Positions 17,501 to 26,384 of a stretch of 64,000 bases of DNA are shown piece by piece. The stretch is from Tropicimonas sp. IMCC34043. Lineage in GTDB: Bacteria > Pseudomonadota > Alphaproteobacteria > Rhodobacterales > Rhodobacteraceae. Where the stretch lies: NCBI RefSeq assembly GCF_003390845.1, contig NZ_QMEK01000001.1, positions 558,001-622,000 of the forward strand, written 5' to 3'. The number at the start of each line of letters is the position of its first letter. Within the stretch, counting starts at the first letter, position 1. Below the pieces are notes generated by a model. The model had not been told where the DNA came from. It did no database searches and saw only the letters and a list, made by a program, of their open reading frames with translations. The position numbers were made by a program, and so were the translations under genes.

Positions 17501-18270
17501 TGTCGCTGGCGATGTGGGCCTTGCGCACGGCGGCCGTCGAGGCGCTGCGCGGCGCAACGCTGGTCGGGGACAATGTTCTCGACAGCGAGATCGCGCCGCT
17601 CGATCTGGGGCCGGACGGCCGCGTGACGACGGATAGAAAGCAGCCGTTCATCGCGGTCTATACCGATGCCGCCGATCACACGTTGGACGCCACAACACGG
17701 CTGCGCGGCAACGGGGTGGTCGAGGTCGTGTTCAACACCGGCGTTTCGGCGGCGATGGCTGTCGCCGATCGCGAGACCGGGCGGAGCGAGATCGTCGAGG
17801 GGCTGCCCGCGACCGACGCCAGCCTCGAGCTGATCCTCGATATTCTGGCCTGCCAGATCTGGCGGGTCCTGAGCGATCCCGGCAACCCCTGGGCGCAGGT
17901 ATTCCTCGAGCTCGGCCAGATCCGCGGCAAGTCGCAGGCACGGTCGAGTTCCGGGGCTGAACGGCTGCGGCTGGCGGCGGGACAATTGCGGATCTCGGTC
18001 GAGGCGCTGCCCGATCCGATCCTCGGGCAGGATCTGCCGCCGGCGAGCCCCTGGCGGCGGTTGCTGGCACTGATGCTGGCGGCAGAGCATCCCAACGCGG
18101 CGCTCTTCGCGATGATGCTCGGGGAGCATGAGCCAGCACTCTATCCGCAGGTCGAGCGGCTGCTTGGCGCCCCGGTTCGGAATGTCGAGGCGATGGGCGT
18201 CTATGAGTTCGGCGGCGTTGGCCGCGATGTCGCGGTGACGGACGCGGCGCTGGAGACAGGAGCGGACTGA
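17500..18270 (+). CDS. Unrecognised tail-completion-position protein
   Basis: 256 residues. The N-terminus (WALRTAAVEALRGATLVGDNVLDSEIAPLDL) suggests an assembly protein, and the middle is beta-rich (VVEVVFNTGVSAAMAVADRE). I cannot place it in a named family. The location between connector and baseplate spike genes fits a tail terminator or head-tail completion role. ATGA overlap upstream. Confidence 0.5.
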   Translation: MSLAMWALRTAAVEALRGATLVGDNVLDSEIAPLDLGPDGRVTTDRKQPFIAVYTDAADHTLDATTRLRGNGVVEVVFNTGVSAAMAVADRETGRSEIVEGLPATDASLELILDILACQIWRVLSDPGNPWAQVFLELGQIRGKSQARSSSGAERLRLAAGQLRISVEALPDPILGQDLPPASPWRRLLALMLAAEHPNAALFAMMLGEHEPALYPQVERLLGAPVRNVEAMGVYEFGGVGRDVAVTDAALETGAD

Positions 18271-18271
18271 C

Positions 18272-18742
18272 ATGGATCTCGCCTCGCTTCTCGACGACAT
18301 GCGCCGCCGCATCGGCGAGCTTGAGCGCCGGCAGCGCGGGTTGACCCGCACCGGCGTGATCACCGCGATCAATGCAGCCGACGGCCGGGTCCGGGTCCGG
18401 ATCACCGGCGGCGGCACGCCCCTGATCACCGGCTGGATTCCGTGGGAGGAATCGGCCGCCGGCGCCGCCAAAACCCATATCCCGCCATCGGTCGGGCAAC
18501 AGGTTCGGGTGCGGTCTGAATCGGGGGATCTGACCGACGCGACGGTGCAGGGATCGGTCAATTCGGAGGCCAATGCGCGTCCGGCCTCGGCGGGAAACGA
18601 GTATGTGATCCTGCAGGTCGGGGCGGCGCGTATCGCGGTGACAGGCGGCGGCAACGAGATCGTGTTCGAGGTCGGCGCCAGTGCGCTCCGGATCACGGAT
18701 GCGGGCATCGTCGCCGTTGCCCCGCGGATTGATCTGAACTGA
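18272..18742 (+). CDS. Baseplate spike protein, P2 gpV family
   Basis: 156 residues: an N-terminal coiled segment (LLDDMRRRIGELERRQRG), then an OB-fold (TGVITAINAADGRVRVRI, GWIPWEES) and a beta-helical C-terminus (VQGSVNSEAN, RIAVTGGGNEIVFEV, ALRITDAGIVAVAP). This trimeric spike pierces the outer membrane on contraction. It is directly followed by a PAAR tip gene with overlapping codons (TGATG). Confidence 0.85.
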   Translation: MDLASLLDDMRRRIGELERRQRGLTRTGVITAINAADGRVRVRITGGGTPLITGWIPWEESAAGAAKTHIPPSVGQQVRVRSESGDLTDATVQGSVNSEANARPASAGNEYVILQVGAARIAVTGGGNEIVFEVGASALRITDAGIVAVAPRIDLN

Positions 18743-19029
18743 TGCCCGCCGTCACGCGACGCGGCGACATGGGGACAGGCCATGCGGACTGGCCGGCACG
18801 AGCATCGGTCGGCGGCAGTGGCGATGTCTTCGTCAACGGCATCCCGGTGCATCGCAATGGCGATGGCTGGGCGGTGCATTGCAATCCGCCGGGGCAATGC
18901 CACGCCAGTGCGCTGGCCGGCGGGTCATCGACGGTATTCGCCAACGGCAAGGGGGGCGGGCGGGTCGGCGACGCGGTCGCCTGCGGATCGAAAGTTGCAA
19001 CAGGCTCCGGCAACGTCTTTGCCGGGTAA
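18742..19029 (+). CDS. PAAR-domain spike tip protein
   Basis: 95 residues with PAAR features: MPAVTRRGDMGTGHADWPAR, GSGDVFVNGIPVHRNGD, and the late HASALAGGSSTVFANGK with GDAVACGS. Conserved His and Cys (H40-like, C46, C52, H53, C80 region) would bind the metal at the tip. It sharpens the gpV spike and can carry effectors in contractile systems; here there is no extension domain. Confidence 0.85.
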   Translation: MPAVTRRGDMGTGHADWPARASVGGSGDVFVNGIPVHRNGDGWAVHCNPPGQCHASALAGGSSTVFANGKGGGRVGDAVACGSKVATGSGNVFAG

Positions 19030-19042
19030 TCAGGAGAGACAG

Positions 19043-19309
19043 ATGATCAAGGTGAACACCACGGTCTCGGCCCGGAAGACGGCCGCAAAGACGGCGAAGG
19101 CCGCGACCGCCACCGGACCGAAGGCCGTGACCGAACGGCCTGGAACGCAGCGCTATCGCGTCAACGAGGCACGCCCTATCGCGGGCAAGCTGCGCGCCAT
19201 CGACGACGAGATCGACCTGCTGCCGGTCGAGGCCAAATACATGCAGATGCTGGGCGCTCTGACGCTTGTCGACGCCACGCCCGTGGTCGTGATCGACAGC
19301 GGCGACTGA
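19043..19309 (+). CDS. Unrecognised small baseplate-region protein
   Basis: 88 residues. The Lys/Ala/Thr-rich basic N-terminus (RKTAAKTAKAATATGPKAV) is followed by an acidic globular half (LRAIDDEIDLLPVEAKYMQ). Start ATG 19043 has AGGAGAGAC upstream. No family recognised. It lies between the PAAR tip and gp25, so it is probably structural. Confidence 0.55.
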   Translation: MIKVNTTVSARKTAAKTAKAATATGPKAVTERPGTQRYRVNEARPIAGKLRAIDDEIDLLPVEAKYMQMLGALTLVDATPVVVIDSGD

Positions 19310-19314
19310 GCATC

Positions 19315-19701
19315 GTGGATCTGAACGACGAGACCGGCGGCACCGTCGAAGGATGGCCGCATGTCGTGCAGTCGATCCGGACGCTGCTGGCGACCCGGCT
19401 CGAGACGCGGGTGTTTCGCCGCGACTTCGGATCGGACGTGCCGCAGATGATCGACGCCCCGGCGAACGATGCCGGGACTATGGCGCTCTATGTCGCCGTG
19501 GCCGAGGCAATCGACACCTGGGAGCCGCGGTTCGATCTGAGCGACGTCGGGCTTGCGATCTCGGCCGACGGGGTGGCCGAGATCCGCCTCCACGGCAGCT
19601 ATCTGCCGCGCGGGCACCTGGGCGACACGACGCGCGCCAGCGACGGGTCGATCACCGTGTCGCTGGCGGAGGGGTCCGTCAAATCATGGAGTGACGCATG
19701 A
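19315..19701 (+). CDS. Baseplate wedge protein gp25/gpW (P2) family
   Basis: 128 residues from GTG 19315. QSIRTLLATRLETRVFRRDF then GSDVPQMIDAP is the gp25 signature, followed by the AEAIDTWEPRFDLSDV strand. gp25 links the inner baseplate to the sheath. Overlaps the gpJ-like start by four bases (ATGA). Confidence 0.9.
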   Translation: MDLNDETGGTVEGWPHVVQSIRTLLATRLETRVFRRDFGSDVPQMIDAPANDAGTMALYVAVAEAIDTWEPRFDLSDVGLAISADGVAEIRLHGSYLPRGHLGDTTRASDGSITVSLAEGSVKSWSDA

Positions 19702-20654
19702 GCCGCTATGCCGCCCTCGACCTCTCGACGCTGCCGCAGATGACGGCGATCGAGGTCCTGAGTTTCGACGCGATGCTCGCAGCCCGCCTCGACGAACTTG
19801 AACAGCGGCTGGCCGAGCGGTTCACCGCAACCAAAGTCGCCGAGATCATGGCGCTGGCGCGCAATATCGCGGCAAGCCCGATGCGCTATCTGAACGAGGC
19901 CGCCGCGGCGCGCGAGATCTATCTGACCAACCGGCTGAACGAGGCGGTGCGCGCGATCTTTCTGGCAAGCGCCAGGGAGGGCGATCTCGACCAGATCGGC
20001 GCCAATCGCGGCGTCGTCAGGAAGATCCTCGACGACAGCGATCCCGACAATCCGGTCCTCGAGGACGATGACGAGTTCCGGGCGCGGATCCAGCTCGTCA
20101 TCGAATCCTACTCGCCGCACGGCACCGAGGGCTCCTATGTCTATTGGGCGCTCGATGCCGACGACCGGGTGCGCGACGTGGCGGCCTATGGCCCGAACCA
20201 CGAGGTGACGCCCGCCATCGTGCCGGGCAATGCCGAGATCGTCATCCTGTCGCGCGAGGGCGACGGATCGGCGCCCCCCGATCTGATCGACGCGGTCCAT
20301 GCCAACCTGATCCCGGACAAGCGCCGGCCGGTTGCCGACAAGGTGACCGTGCTCTCGGCGACGCCTGTCGCCTATCGGATCGAGGCCGAGCTGCAGGTAA
20401 CGAGTGCCGAAGCCGCGGCAATCGTGCTTGCCGCGGCGCAGGCATCGGTCGCGGCCTTCGTGTCAAAGCGGCTGGCGATCGGACGCAAGCTCTACCGCAC
20501 GACGCTGGCCGCGGCCCTGAAGGTCGATGGCGTGGTCGACGTGATCGTCACCGAGCCCCCGGAGGACGTCCCGATCGGGCCCTATGAGGCGCCGCATTGC
20601 ACCGACATCGCGCTGACGGTCACCGCGATCACCGGAGGCTGGTGGAATGTCTGA
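19698..20654 (+). CDS. Baseplate wedge protein, P2 gpJ family
   Basis: 318 residues. EARAILLAYAKGSNLDALA-type sequence appears here as VRAIFLASAREGDLDQIGAN. DDEFRARIQLVIESYSPHGTEGSYVYWAL is the classic gpJ signature, followed by the PGNAEIVILSREGDG segment. Together with gpI and gp25 it makes the baseplate wedges. It overlaps gpI by eight bases. Confidence 0.95.
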   Translation: MSRYAALDLSTLPQMTAIEVLSFDAMLAARLDELEQRLAERFTATKVAEIMALARNIAASPMRYLNEAAAAREIYLTNRLNEAVRAIFLASAREGDLDQIGANRGVVRKILDDSDPDNPVLEDDDEFRARIQLVIESYSPHGTEGSYVYWALDADDRVRDVAAYGPNHEVTPAIVPGNAEIVILSREGDGSAPPDLIDAVHANLIPDKRRPVADKVTVLSATPVAYRIEAELQVTSAEAAAIVLAAAQASVAAFVSKRLAIGRKLYRTTLAAALKVDGVVDVIVTEPPEDVPIGPYEAPHCTDIALTVTAITGGWWNV

Positions 20655-21282
20655 CGGCATCCCGATGCTGCCGCAGACCGCGACCGGGCTTGCGAAGGCC
20701 ATGGACCTGCTCGAGGAGCGGCTGCTGGCGCTGCCGGTCGAGATGGTCACCAAGGATCCGTGGGCTGTTCCGGCCTCGCTGCTCGACTTCCTTGCCTGGG
20801 AGAACAGCGTCGACATGTGGGACGACGGCTGGCCCGAGGACGTCAAGCGCAATGTGATCGCGGTGTCGGCCGAGGTGCATCGCTACAAGGGCCCGCCGCA
20901 TGCGGTGAAGACGGCGATGTCGGTCTTCGGGGTCGAGGTCGAGCTGGTCGAGTGGTGGCAGGAGGGCGGCAGCGGCGTGCCGGCGACCTATCGCGTTCTC
21001 GCCGTGGCGGGCAGCCCGACGACGGGCGAGGCCGAGCTCGAGGTCAACGGACCCGTGGTGCGCGCGATGCGCCAGGTGCTGGCCTCGGCGGCCCCGGTCT
21101 CGCGGGGCTGGGATCTGGCCATCGGGGTGCGCGTCGATGCCCCCGCCCGCCGGGCCGCCTGGCCATCGGCGATCATCCGGACGGTCGCAAATACCAGAAT
21201 CGAACCCGCGCCGGTCGTCGAGATCGCGCGGGGGCACACGGTCGTGTCGATCGTCAGGATGATCGCGACCATAGGGTCATAG
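20647..21282 (+). CDS. Tail protein I (P2 gpI family)
   Basis: 211 residues. LPVEMVTKDPWAVPASLLDFLAWENSVDMW and VIAVSAEVHRYKGPPHAVK match gpI, the wedge protein that anchors tail fibres. VELVEWWQEG and the C-terminal Arg-rich segment also fit. Intact, overlaps gpJ, and precedes the fibre gene by eight bases. Confidence 0.9.
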   Translation: MSDGIPMLPQTATGLAKAMDLLEERLLALPVEMVTKDPWAVPASLLDFLAWENSVDMWDDGWPEDVKRNVIAVSAEVHRYKGPPHAVKTAMSVFGVEVELVEWWQEGGSGVPATYRVLAVAGSPTTGEAELEVNGPVVRAMRQVLASAAPVSRGWDLAIGVRVDAPARRAAWPSAIIRTVANTRIEPAPVVEIARGHTVVSIVRMIATIGS

Positions 21283-21290
21283 GAGAGCAC

Positions 21291-22184
21291 ATGGGTTGGA
21301 CTGCACTGATCACGGATGTCGGCCGCAACAAGGAGGCGGCGGCACTGGCAAACGGCACCGAGCTGGCGATCTCGGAGATCGCCTGGGGCAGTGGCGTTCC
21401 GCCGATGTCGGGGGCGGAAACGGCGCTTGCCAACGAGACTGGCCGCAAGGCGGTGCAGGCGCAGGGCGTTGTGCCGGGCCATACCGACACGACGTTCTTC
21501 GAGATCGAACTGACCGCGGGCGAGGGGCCGTTTACCATTCGCGAGGCGGGGCTCTTCGATGCCGACGGCGAGTTGTTCGCGATCGCCTGCTATGACACGC
21601 CGGTCTACAAGCCCGTCGATCTGGCGACCGTCGTTCTGCGGATGAACGTCGTCTTCTCGGATCTCGACAATCTGGTGATCGTGGTGCCGTCCTCGGACGC
21701 CTATGTGCCGGTCGAGCGCCTGGTCGACACCGGCTCCGGCCTGACCGGCGGTGGCAGCCTCGCGCAGAACCGGACGCTCGCGGTCGATTTTGCGACGCAG
21801 GCCGAGGCCGATGCCGGGGTTGTAACGGCGAAGGCGGTGTCGCCGGGCAGGCTTTATAACGCGCTTGCCGCACTGGCCGTGAAGGCCGGCTTCTCGGTGT
21901 TCTGGGGGGCAAATGGCTTCCTCGTTGCACCGGCCTGGCTTGGTGGGCTGGTGATACAATGGTGTTCCGTCACATTCACGGAATCGCAGAGCACGGTCAC
22001 GGCCCCCTGGCCGATCGAGTTTCCGATTGCCGCCCTTCAGGCGGTCTCGACACGCTCCACCGGAACGGTGGCCCTGTCTGACGACATCGTCGGTATCGAT
22101 ACGTACCGGACGATTTTTTCCCTCAAACGCGCACAGCCGGCACCTGCGGTAAACAGCTGGCGCATCATCGCGATAGGACACTGA
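21291..22184 (+). CDS. Tail fibre / collar protein (P2 gpH-like)
   Basis: 297 residues. The N-terminal about 150 residues (MGWTALITDVGRNKEAAALA, FTIREAGLFDADGELFAIA) form the baseplate-attachment domain of gpH-type fibres. VDTGSGLTGGGSLAQNRTLA and the late NGFLVAPAWLGGLVIQWCSV with a following PWPIEFPIA are like the gp53 fibre-tip domain used for receptor binding. The protein is short compared with P2 gpH, having lost most of the shaft. The tip is the part expected to vary between strains. Confidence 0.8.
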   Translation: MGWTALITDVGRNKEAAALANGTELAISEIAWGSGVPPMSGAETALANETGRKAVQAQGVVPGHTDTTFFEIELTAGEGPFTIREAGLFDADGELFAIACYDTPVYKPVDLATVVLRMNVVFSDLDNLVIVVPSSDAYVPVERLVDTGSGLTGGGSLAQNRTLAVDFATQAEADAGVVTAKAVSPGRLYNALAALAVKAGFSVFWGANGFLVAPAWLGGLVIQWCSVTFTESQSTVTAPWPIEFPIAALQAVSTRSTGTVALSDDIVGIDTYRTIFSLKRAQPAPAVNSWRIIAIGH

Positions 22185-22185
22185 C

Positions 22186-22701
22186 ATGATGATGTATGCG
22201 CCATCGACGGGCGGCTTCTACAAGCGCGAGGTGCACGGCAAGAATATCCCCTCGGACGCGGTCGATATCGAGGATGCCGCCTACAGGGGGCTGCTGGCCG
22301 GGATTGCGCAGGGCCAACGGATCGTCGCCGGGGCGGGCGGCGTTCCGGTGCTCGAAGATCCAGTCGTCGATCCATACGACGAACGGCTGGCGCGCTGGCG
22401 GACCACGGCCGAGCTGTCTTCCGTGCAGCTGCGGCTTGCCCTGCGTGCCTGTGCAGACATTGCCGAGATGGCGCCGCTCGCCGCAGCCTTCCCCGAGGCC
22501 GGCAATCTGCTCGACCTCGTCCAGCGCCATGTCGCAACGCTGCCCGCCGACGATCCGGCCGCGGTGATCTGGGAATATGCGACCCGCTTCGTGCGCGGCG
22601 ACGAAGACACCGCGACGCTGTTCTCGGCCGCGACCGGCGTCGACGATCCTTGGATCGACGATCTCTATGACGGCGTCCTCGGAACGATGCCCGCGGCCTG
22701 A
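22186..22701 (+). CDS. Tail fibre assembly-type protein
   Basis: 171 residues. The start YAPSTGGFYKREVHGKNIPS then AYRGLLAGIAQGQRIVAG and PVLEDP matches tail-fibre assembly chaperones. The C-terminal 100 residues are an unfamiliar helical domain. It begins two bases after the fibre stop. It would fold or attach the short fibre above. Confidence 0.75.
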   Translation: MMMYAPSTGGFYKREVHGKNIPSDAVDIEDAAYRGLLAGIAQGQRIVAGAGGVPVLEDPVVDPYDERLARWRTTAELSSVQLRLALRACADIAEMAPLAAAFPEAGNLLDLVQRHVATLPADDPAAVIWEYATRFVRGDEDTATLFSAATGVDDPWIDDLYDGVLGTMPAA

Positions 22702-22785
22702 CCGATCTGCCCGATCTTGCCGATCTGACAGGGCAGGCCGAGCTTTCCCGGGGGACCGGGACCACACCCAAAGCAGGAGACAATC

Positions 22786-23952
22786 ATGGCATTCACGGGG
22801 TTCCATCACGGCACCCGGCTGGAGGAGTCTGCCGAAACCCCGGTGCTGGTGCGCACCGCGGATTCGTCGGTCATCGGACTGGTCGGGACTGCGCCGGACG
22901 CGGATGAGACGGACTTTCCGGCAAACACGCCGGTGTTGCTGCCGGGCGATGCGACGCTTGCCCAAAGCCTTGGTGCGACTGGCACGCTCTTTGACGCCAT
23001 CGAGGCGATCTTCGATCAGGGCGCGACCAATGTCGTCGTGGTGCGGGTCGAGGAGGGTGCCGACACCGCAGAGACGATCAGCGCCATCGTCGGCACCTCG
23101 ATCGGCGGCACCGGGCTGCATGCGCTGAAGCTCGCCAGGGAACTCCTTGGCGTGCAGCCGCGGATCATCATCGCGCCGGGCTTCACCACGGCCGACAATA
23201 CCGCCGTGCTGGCCGAACTGCCGGCGATCCTGCAGGATCTGGAGGCCGTCGCCTTGATGGATGCGCCCTCCGCCATTGCGACCGACGCCATCGCGTTCCG
23301 CGCCAATATCGCGTCCGAGCGGATCAAGTTGCTCTGGCCCGGCACGGTGCGGGTCTGGGACACCGGGACGAGCCTTGCGGTGCAAAAGCCGACCTCGCCC
23401 TATTTTGCCGGCGTCATGGCCCATGTCGATCGCACCAGGGGCTTCTGGGTTTCGGAATCGAACAAGCCGATCAACGGCATCATGGGCGCCGACACGCCGG
23501 TCGGCGGCATTCAGGCCGATCTGCTGAACGAAAACGAGGTCGCGACCATCGTCAACCATGGGGCGGGCTATGTCACCTGGGGCAACCGCGGCTGCGGGGC
23601 GGCAAGCCTGACCGCGTTCTTCTCGGTCCGGCGCACGATGGACTTCATCAACGGCGCGATCCGCGATGCCTTCCTCGAGTTCGTCGACCGGCCGTTCAGC
23701 GCCGCCAACATCCGGCTGATGGTCGCCAGCGCCAATTCCGCGCTGTGGAACTACAAGAACGAAGGGGCGATCATCGGCGGCAAGTGCTGGTTCGATGCGA
23801 CCCGGAACGATCCGACGCAGATGGCCGATGGCAAGATCACCCTGTCGATCAAGTTCGAGCCGCCGGCTCCGATGGAGGACATCCGCTTCATCGCCTATCG
23901 CGACATCGACTATTACCTCGACCTCGTGCGCGAGGCCGCTGCCGCCGCCTGA
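22786..23952 (+). CDS. Contractile tail sheath protein
   Basis: 388 residues, the P2 gpFI class. FHHGTRLEESAETPVLVRTA near the N-terminus, SSVIGLVGTAPDAD-like sequence, YFAGVMAHVDRTRGFWVSES and NNEI-type NGIMGADTPV, and C-terminal LIEAGALIGGKCWFD-like GAIIGGKCWFDATRND are sheath signatures. It ends with ISIKFEPPAPMEDI-type and DIDYYLDL, the inter-subunit arm. Intact. The sheath drives the inner tube through the target envelope. Confidence 0.95.
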   Translation: MAFTGFHHGTRLEESAETPVLVRTADSSVIGLVGTAPDADETDFPANTPVLLPGDATLAQSLGATGTLFDAIEAIFDQGATNVVVVRVEEGADTAETISAIVGTSIGGTGLHALKLARELLGVQPRIIIAPGFTTADNTAVLAELPAILQDLEAVALMDAPSAIATDAIAFRANIASERIKLLWPGTVRVWDTGTSLAVQKPTSPYFAGVMAHVDRTRGFWVSESNKPINGIMGADTPVGGIQADLLNENEVATIVNHGAGYVTWGNRGCGAASLTAFFSVRRTMDFINGAIRDAFLEFVDRPFSAANIRLMVASANSALWNYKNEGAIIGGKCWFDATRNDPTQMADGKITLSIKFEPPAPMEDIRFIAYRDIDYYLDLVREAAAAA

Positions 23953-23969
23953 GCGCGGCCTGACCCTCT

Positions 23970-23991
23970 GCCCGGCCGACACTGGCCGGGC
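23970..23991 (+). terminator. Hairpin after the sheath gene
   Basis: GCCCGGCC and GGCCGGGC form an 8-bp stem with a six-base loop in the 65-base gap between sheath and tube. No T run follows. It may attenuate transcription or stabilise the sheath message. Confidence 0.4.
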
Positions 23992-24017
23992 GGCATCGCC
24001 ATGACAGGAGACGGCAG

Positions 24018-24524
24018 ATGAAGACCACACTCGCCTATGTGCTGCGCGATTGCACCGCGTGGCTCGACAACGATTCAAAGCTCGGCCAGGTCCCCGAGAT
24101 GACCATCGCCAAGCCGCGCGAGATCACCGAGAAGTTCCGCAATGGCGGGATGATCAAGGAGCGGACGGTCGCGATGGGCTACGAGCTGAGCGACCTCTCG
24201 GTCAAGATGACTGGCGTCGATCCGCACACCCAGGGCCTGATGACCGGCAAGCCCGGCACCGAAAACACCTTCATGTTCGCGGGCGCCCTGGTCGACGAGG
24301 ACGGCACGGTGCACCAGGCCGTCTACACCAGCCGCGGCCGGCTGATCGACCCGAGCGACGAGACCTGGGCGCCGGGCCAGAAATCCGAGGGCGAATACAA
24401 GATCACCCAGAACTATGCCCGGTTCGAGATCGACGGCGCCGAGATCTGGGAGATCGACGATTTCGACTATTCGGTGAACGGCGAAAGCCAGCGCGAGAGC
24501 ATTCGCGCGGCGCTGATGGTGTGA
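24018..24524 (+). CDS. Tail tube protein (P2 gpFII family)
   Basis: 168 residues. VLRDCTAWLDNDSKLGQVPE, MTIAKPREITEKFRNGGM and the closing YEIDDFDYSVNGESQRESIR-type segment match the P2 major tail tube. SD AGGAGAC lies upstream. Tube and sheath adjacent in this order is standard for P2-like tails. Confidence 0.95.
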   Translation: MKTTLAYVLRDCTAWLDNDSKLGQVPEMTIAKPREITEKFRNGGMIKERTVAMGYELSDLSVKMTGVDPHTQGLMTGKPGTENTFMFAGALVDEDGTVHQAVYTSRGRLIDPSDETWAPGQKSEGEYKITQNYARFEIDGAEIWEIDDFDYSVNGESQRESIRAALMV

Positions 24525-24532
24525 GGGCCAAC

Positions 24533-24901
24533 ATGAACTATCCGATCAAGGTTGCCCTGAAGCGGCCCCTGACCCGCGACGGCGCGGTCGTCGATCACTT
24601 GGTCTTCGACGAACCGACGCTGCGCGTGAATATCGAGGTGCAGCAGCTCGACACGCTTTACGACCAGATGGTCGCGCTGCTGGCCGGCATGGCGGGCGCG
24701 CCGAAGGATACGATCCTCGATCTGCGCGACAGCGACATGGACAGGGTCCGGCGCGAGGTGCTGGAGCCCTATTACGCAAGTGTCGGCGTTGAATCCGACA
24801 TGCTGCAACTCGACCGCCTGACACGGGCCGAGGCGCTGGCGGCAGTCGAGGCGTACTATGGCCCGGAGCAGACTGGCCCGGAGGATCCCGCGGCGGCGTG
24901 A
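24533..24901 (+). CDS. Tail assembly chaperone (gpE/gp41-like)
   Basis: 122 residues. IKVALKRPLTRDGAVVDHLV begins a beta hairpin, followed by helices ending VESDMLQLDRLTRAEALAAVEAYYG, as in tail assembly chaperones encoded after the tube. The stop overlaps the GTG of the next small gene (GTGA). Part of its 3' end (from 24861) recurs at 53440. Confidence 0.8.
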   Translation: MNYPIKVALKRPLTRDGAVVDHLVFDEPTLRVNIEVQQLDTLYDQMVALLAGMAGAPKDTILDLRDSDMDRVRREVLEPYYASVGVESDMLQLDRLTRAEALAAVEAYYGPEQTGPEDPAAA

Positions 24902-25050
24902 CGCCTCATGATCTGCGCAGGGCGTGCGGTCTGGTCGCGCATGCCCTCAGCACCCCGCTGAACGAGGTTCTCGATCTGCCGATGTCGGAGTTCCGGGACT
25001 GGCTGAAGGTCGCGCAAGAGATCCTGGCCATGAGACCCGTGCCGGCCTGA
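24898..25050 (+). CDS. GpE-type small tail protein (E-prime position)
   Basis: 50 residues from GTG 24898. PHDLRRACGLVAHALSTPLN then EVLDLPMSEFRDWLKVAQEI has the P2 GpE pattern of a short helix-turn with P-x-S-E-x-x-x-W. In P2 this part is made by a minus-one frameshift from E. The frame relation here is also minus one, but no slippery heptamer is visible, and the GTGA overlap allows independent initiation. It is the last phage gene before cargo block B. Confidence 0.7.
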   Translation: MTPHDLRRACGLVAHALSTPLNEVLDLPMSEFRDWLKVAQEILAMRPVPA

Positions 25051-25278
25051 TGGCCTAGGGTTCGCCATCTGACGCAGGAGTCCCGGTGAGCGGTTTCCGG
25101 TCGTTCGCTGCGCTGGACACGAACGGCAGGGATACGCCGGAAGCGGACCATTTTGATAAATTGCCGCGAAGAAACGCTCGGGCCGACAGGCATTTCCGCA
25201 GGAAGTTTGAGAGGTGGGCGCACCCAGAAACTATGCTATCGTGTCTTTTACACCAAGATCGCGAGGAGGAGCGGGGTT

Positions 25279-26289
25279 TTGTTGCACAATGCTCTTTTGC
25301 GGGATGCCGTGGGGCAGCGGGTGCGCCACGAGGGCACAACGCGGTCTGCGGATTGGGATGAGGTCGAGGCCTTCTGCCAATCGGTCTACATGCCCTTCCG
25401 GGTCCGGCCCCTGGTGAAGCTGTCACGTCCGGACGCCACGATGATCAGCGCCCGTGCCGGGCGTCTGACGATGACGCGGTTTTCCTACGGTACGGGAATT
25501 CATCTCGACCGGTTCGATCCGCAGGCCGGAAACATCCTTGTGCTCAACACCCTGCAAGGCGCTCTGGAGCATCAGGTCGATGGCGGATCCGTTGCCACGG
25601 GCGCGGGGGAAAGCTTCGTTGTGGATTGCTCGCGCACGGATTACTGGCTGGAAGGCGATCCCAACCATATGCAACTGAACCTGACCATACCGCACGAGGT
25701 CATGGCCGACACGGCGGAACGCTGGTTCGGGTTCGTTCCGGATGACGGTTTATGGACCAGGCGGGTCAAGTTCGGGGGGCCGGATTCGGCCTGGCTGGCG
25801 CTGCTCGATTACGCGGCCAGAGCGCTTGTGAAGGCGGGCGGAGGATCTGCCCATGCCGCCTTGGCCCGCCACATCGAGGAGCTGCTCTGCGTCGAACTGC
25901 TGCGGCACTGGGCAGGCGCGGCAGGTATCTCGCTAGAAACCGGCGCGCGCCGTGCCGCGCCCGGATACGTGCGGCGCGCTGAGGAAATCATGACGGCCGA
26001 GGCACGAGACGCGCCGTCGATCGGTGACGTCGCGCGGCGGGTGGGGGTCACGGCGCGAACCCTGTCGGGCGGCTTCAAATCGTTCCGGGGCACGACGCCG
26101 CGCGGGTTCCTGGCGGCTCGGCGGCTGGAGGGGTTCCGCGCCGACCTCCAGACCCTCACGCAGGAAATGACCGTGACCACCATCGCGACGGCCTGGGGCT
26201 TCAGCAATTTCGGTGCATTGGCAGGGCGCTACCGCGAACGGTTCGGCGAGACGCCGTCGCAAACACGCGCCCGCGCCTCACGCGCGTAA
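25279..26289 (+). CDS. AraC-family regulator with AraC-binding-like domain
   Basis: About 336 residues. The TTG start at 25279 is supported by AGGAGG at 25264-25269; upstream codons are unlike the family. The N-terminal half ([53 protein letters not shown]) is an AraC_binding_2-type sensor. Residues about 240-335 carry two helix-turn-helix units ([40 protein letters not shown] then [10 protein letters not shown]). It is the first gene of cargo block B and probably activates the esterase 95 bases downstream. Confidence 0.85.
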   Translation: MLHNALLRDAVGQRVRHEGTTRSADWDEVEAFCQSVYMPFRVRPLVKLSRPDATMISARAGRLTMTRFSYGTGIHLDRFDPQAGNILVLNTLQGALEHQVDGGSVATGAGESFVVDCSRTDYWLEGDPNHMQLNLTIPHEVMADTAERWFGFVPDDGLWTRRVKFGGPDSAWLALLDYAARALVKAGGGSAHAALARHIEELLCVELLRHWAGAAGISLETGARRAAPGYVRRAEEIMTAEARDAPSIGDVARRVGVTARTLSGGFKSFRGTTPRGFLAARRLEGFRADLQTLTQEMTVTTIATAWGFSNFGALAGRYRERFGETPSQTRARASRA

Positions 26290-26384
26290 TTCGGCTTCCG
26301 ATTCAGGACAGGGGCTGCCGATCAGTGACAGCAGGGCCTTCTCGGGACGGGCATCATCCGATGCACCATTCAAGGGAGGACACC

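Noticed and set aside
24861-25050. Programmed minus-one frameshift producing gpE+E-prime
   Set aside because: Frame relation fits P2, but no slippery heptamer is visible and a GTGA overlap gives a simpler start.
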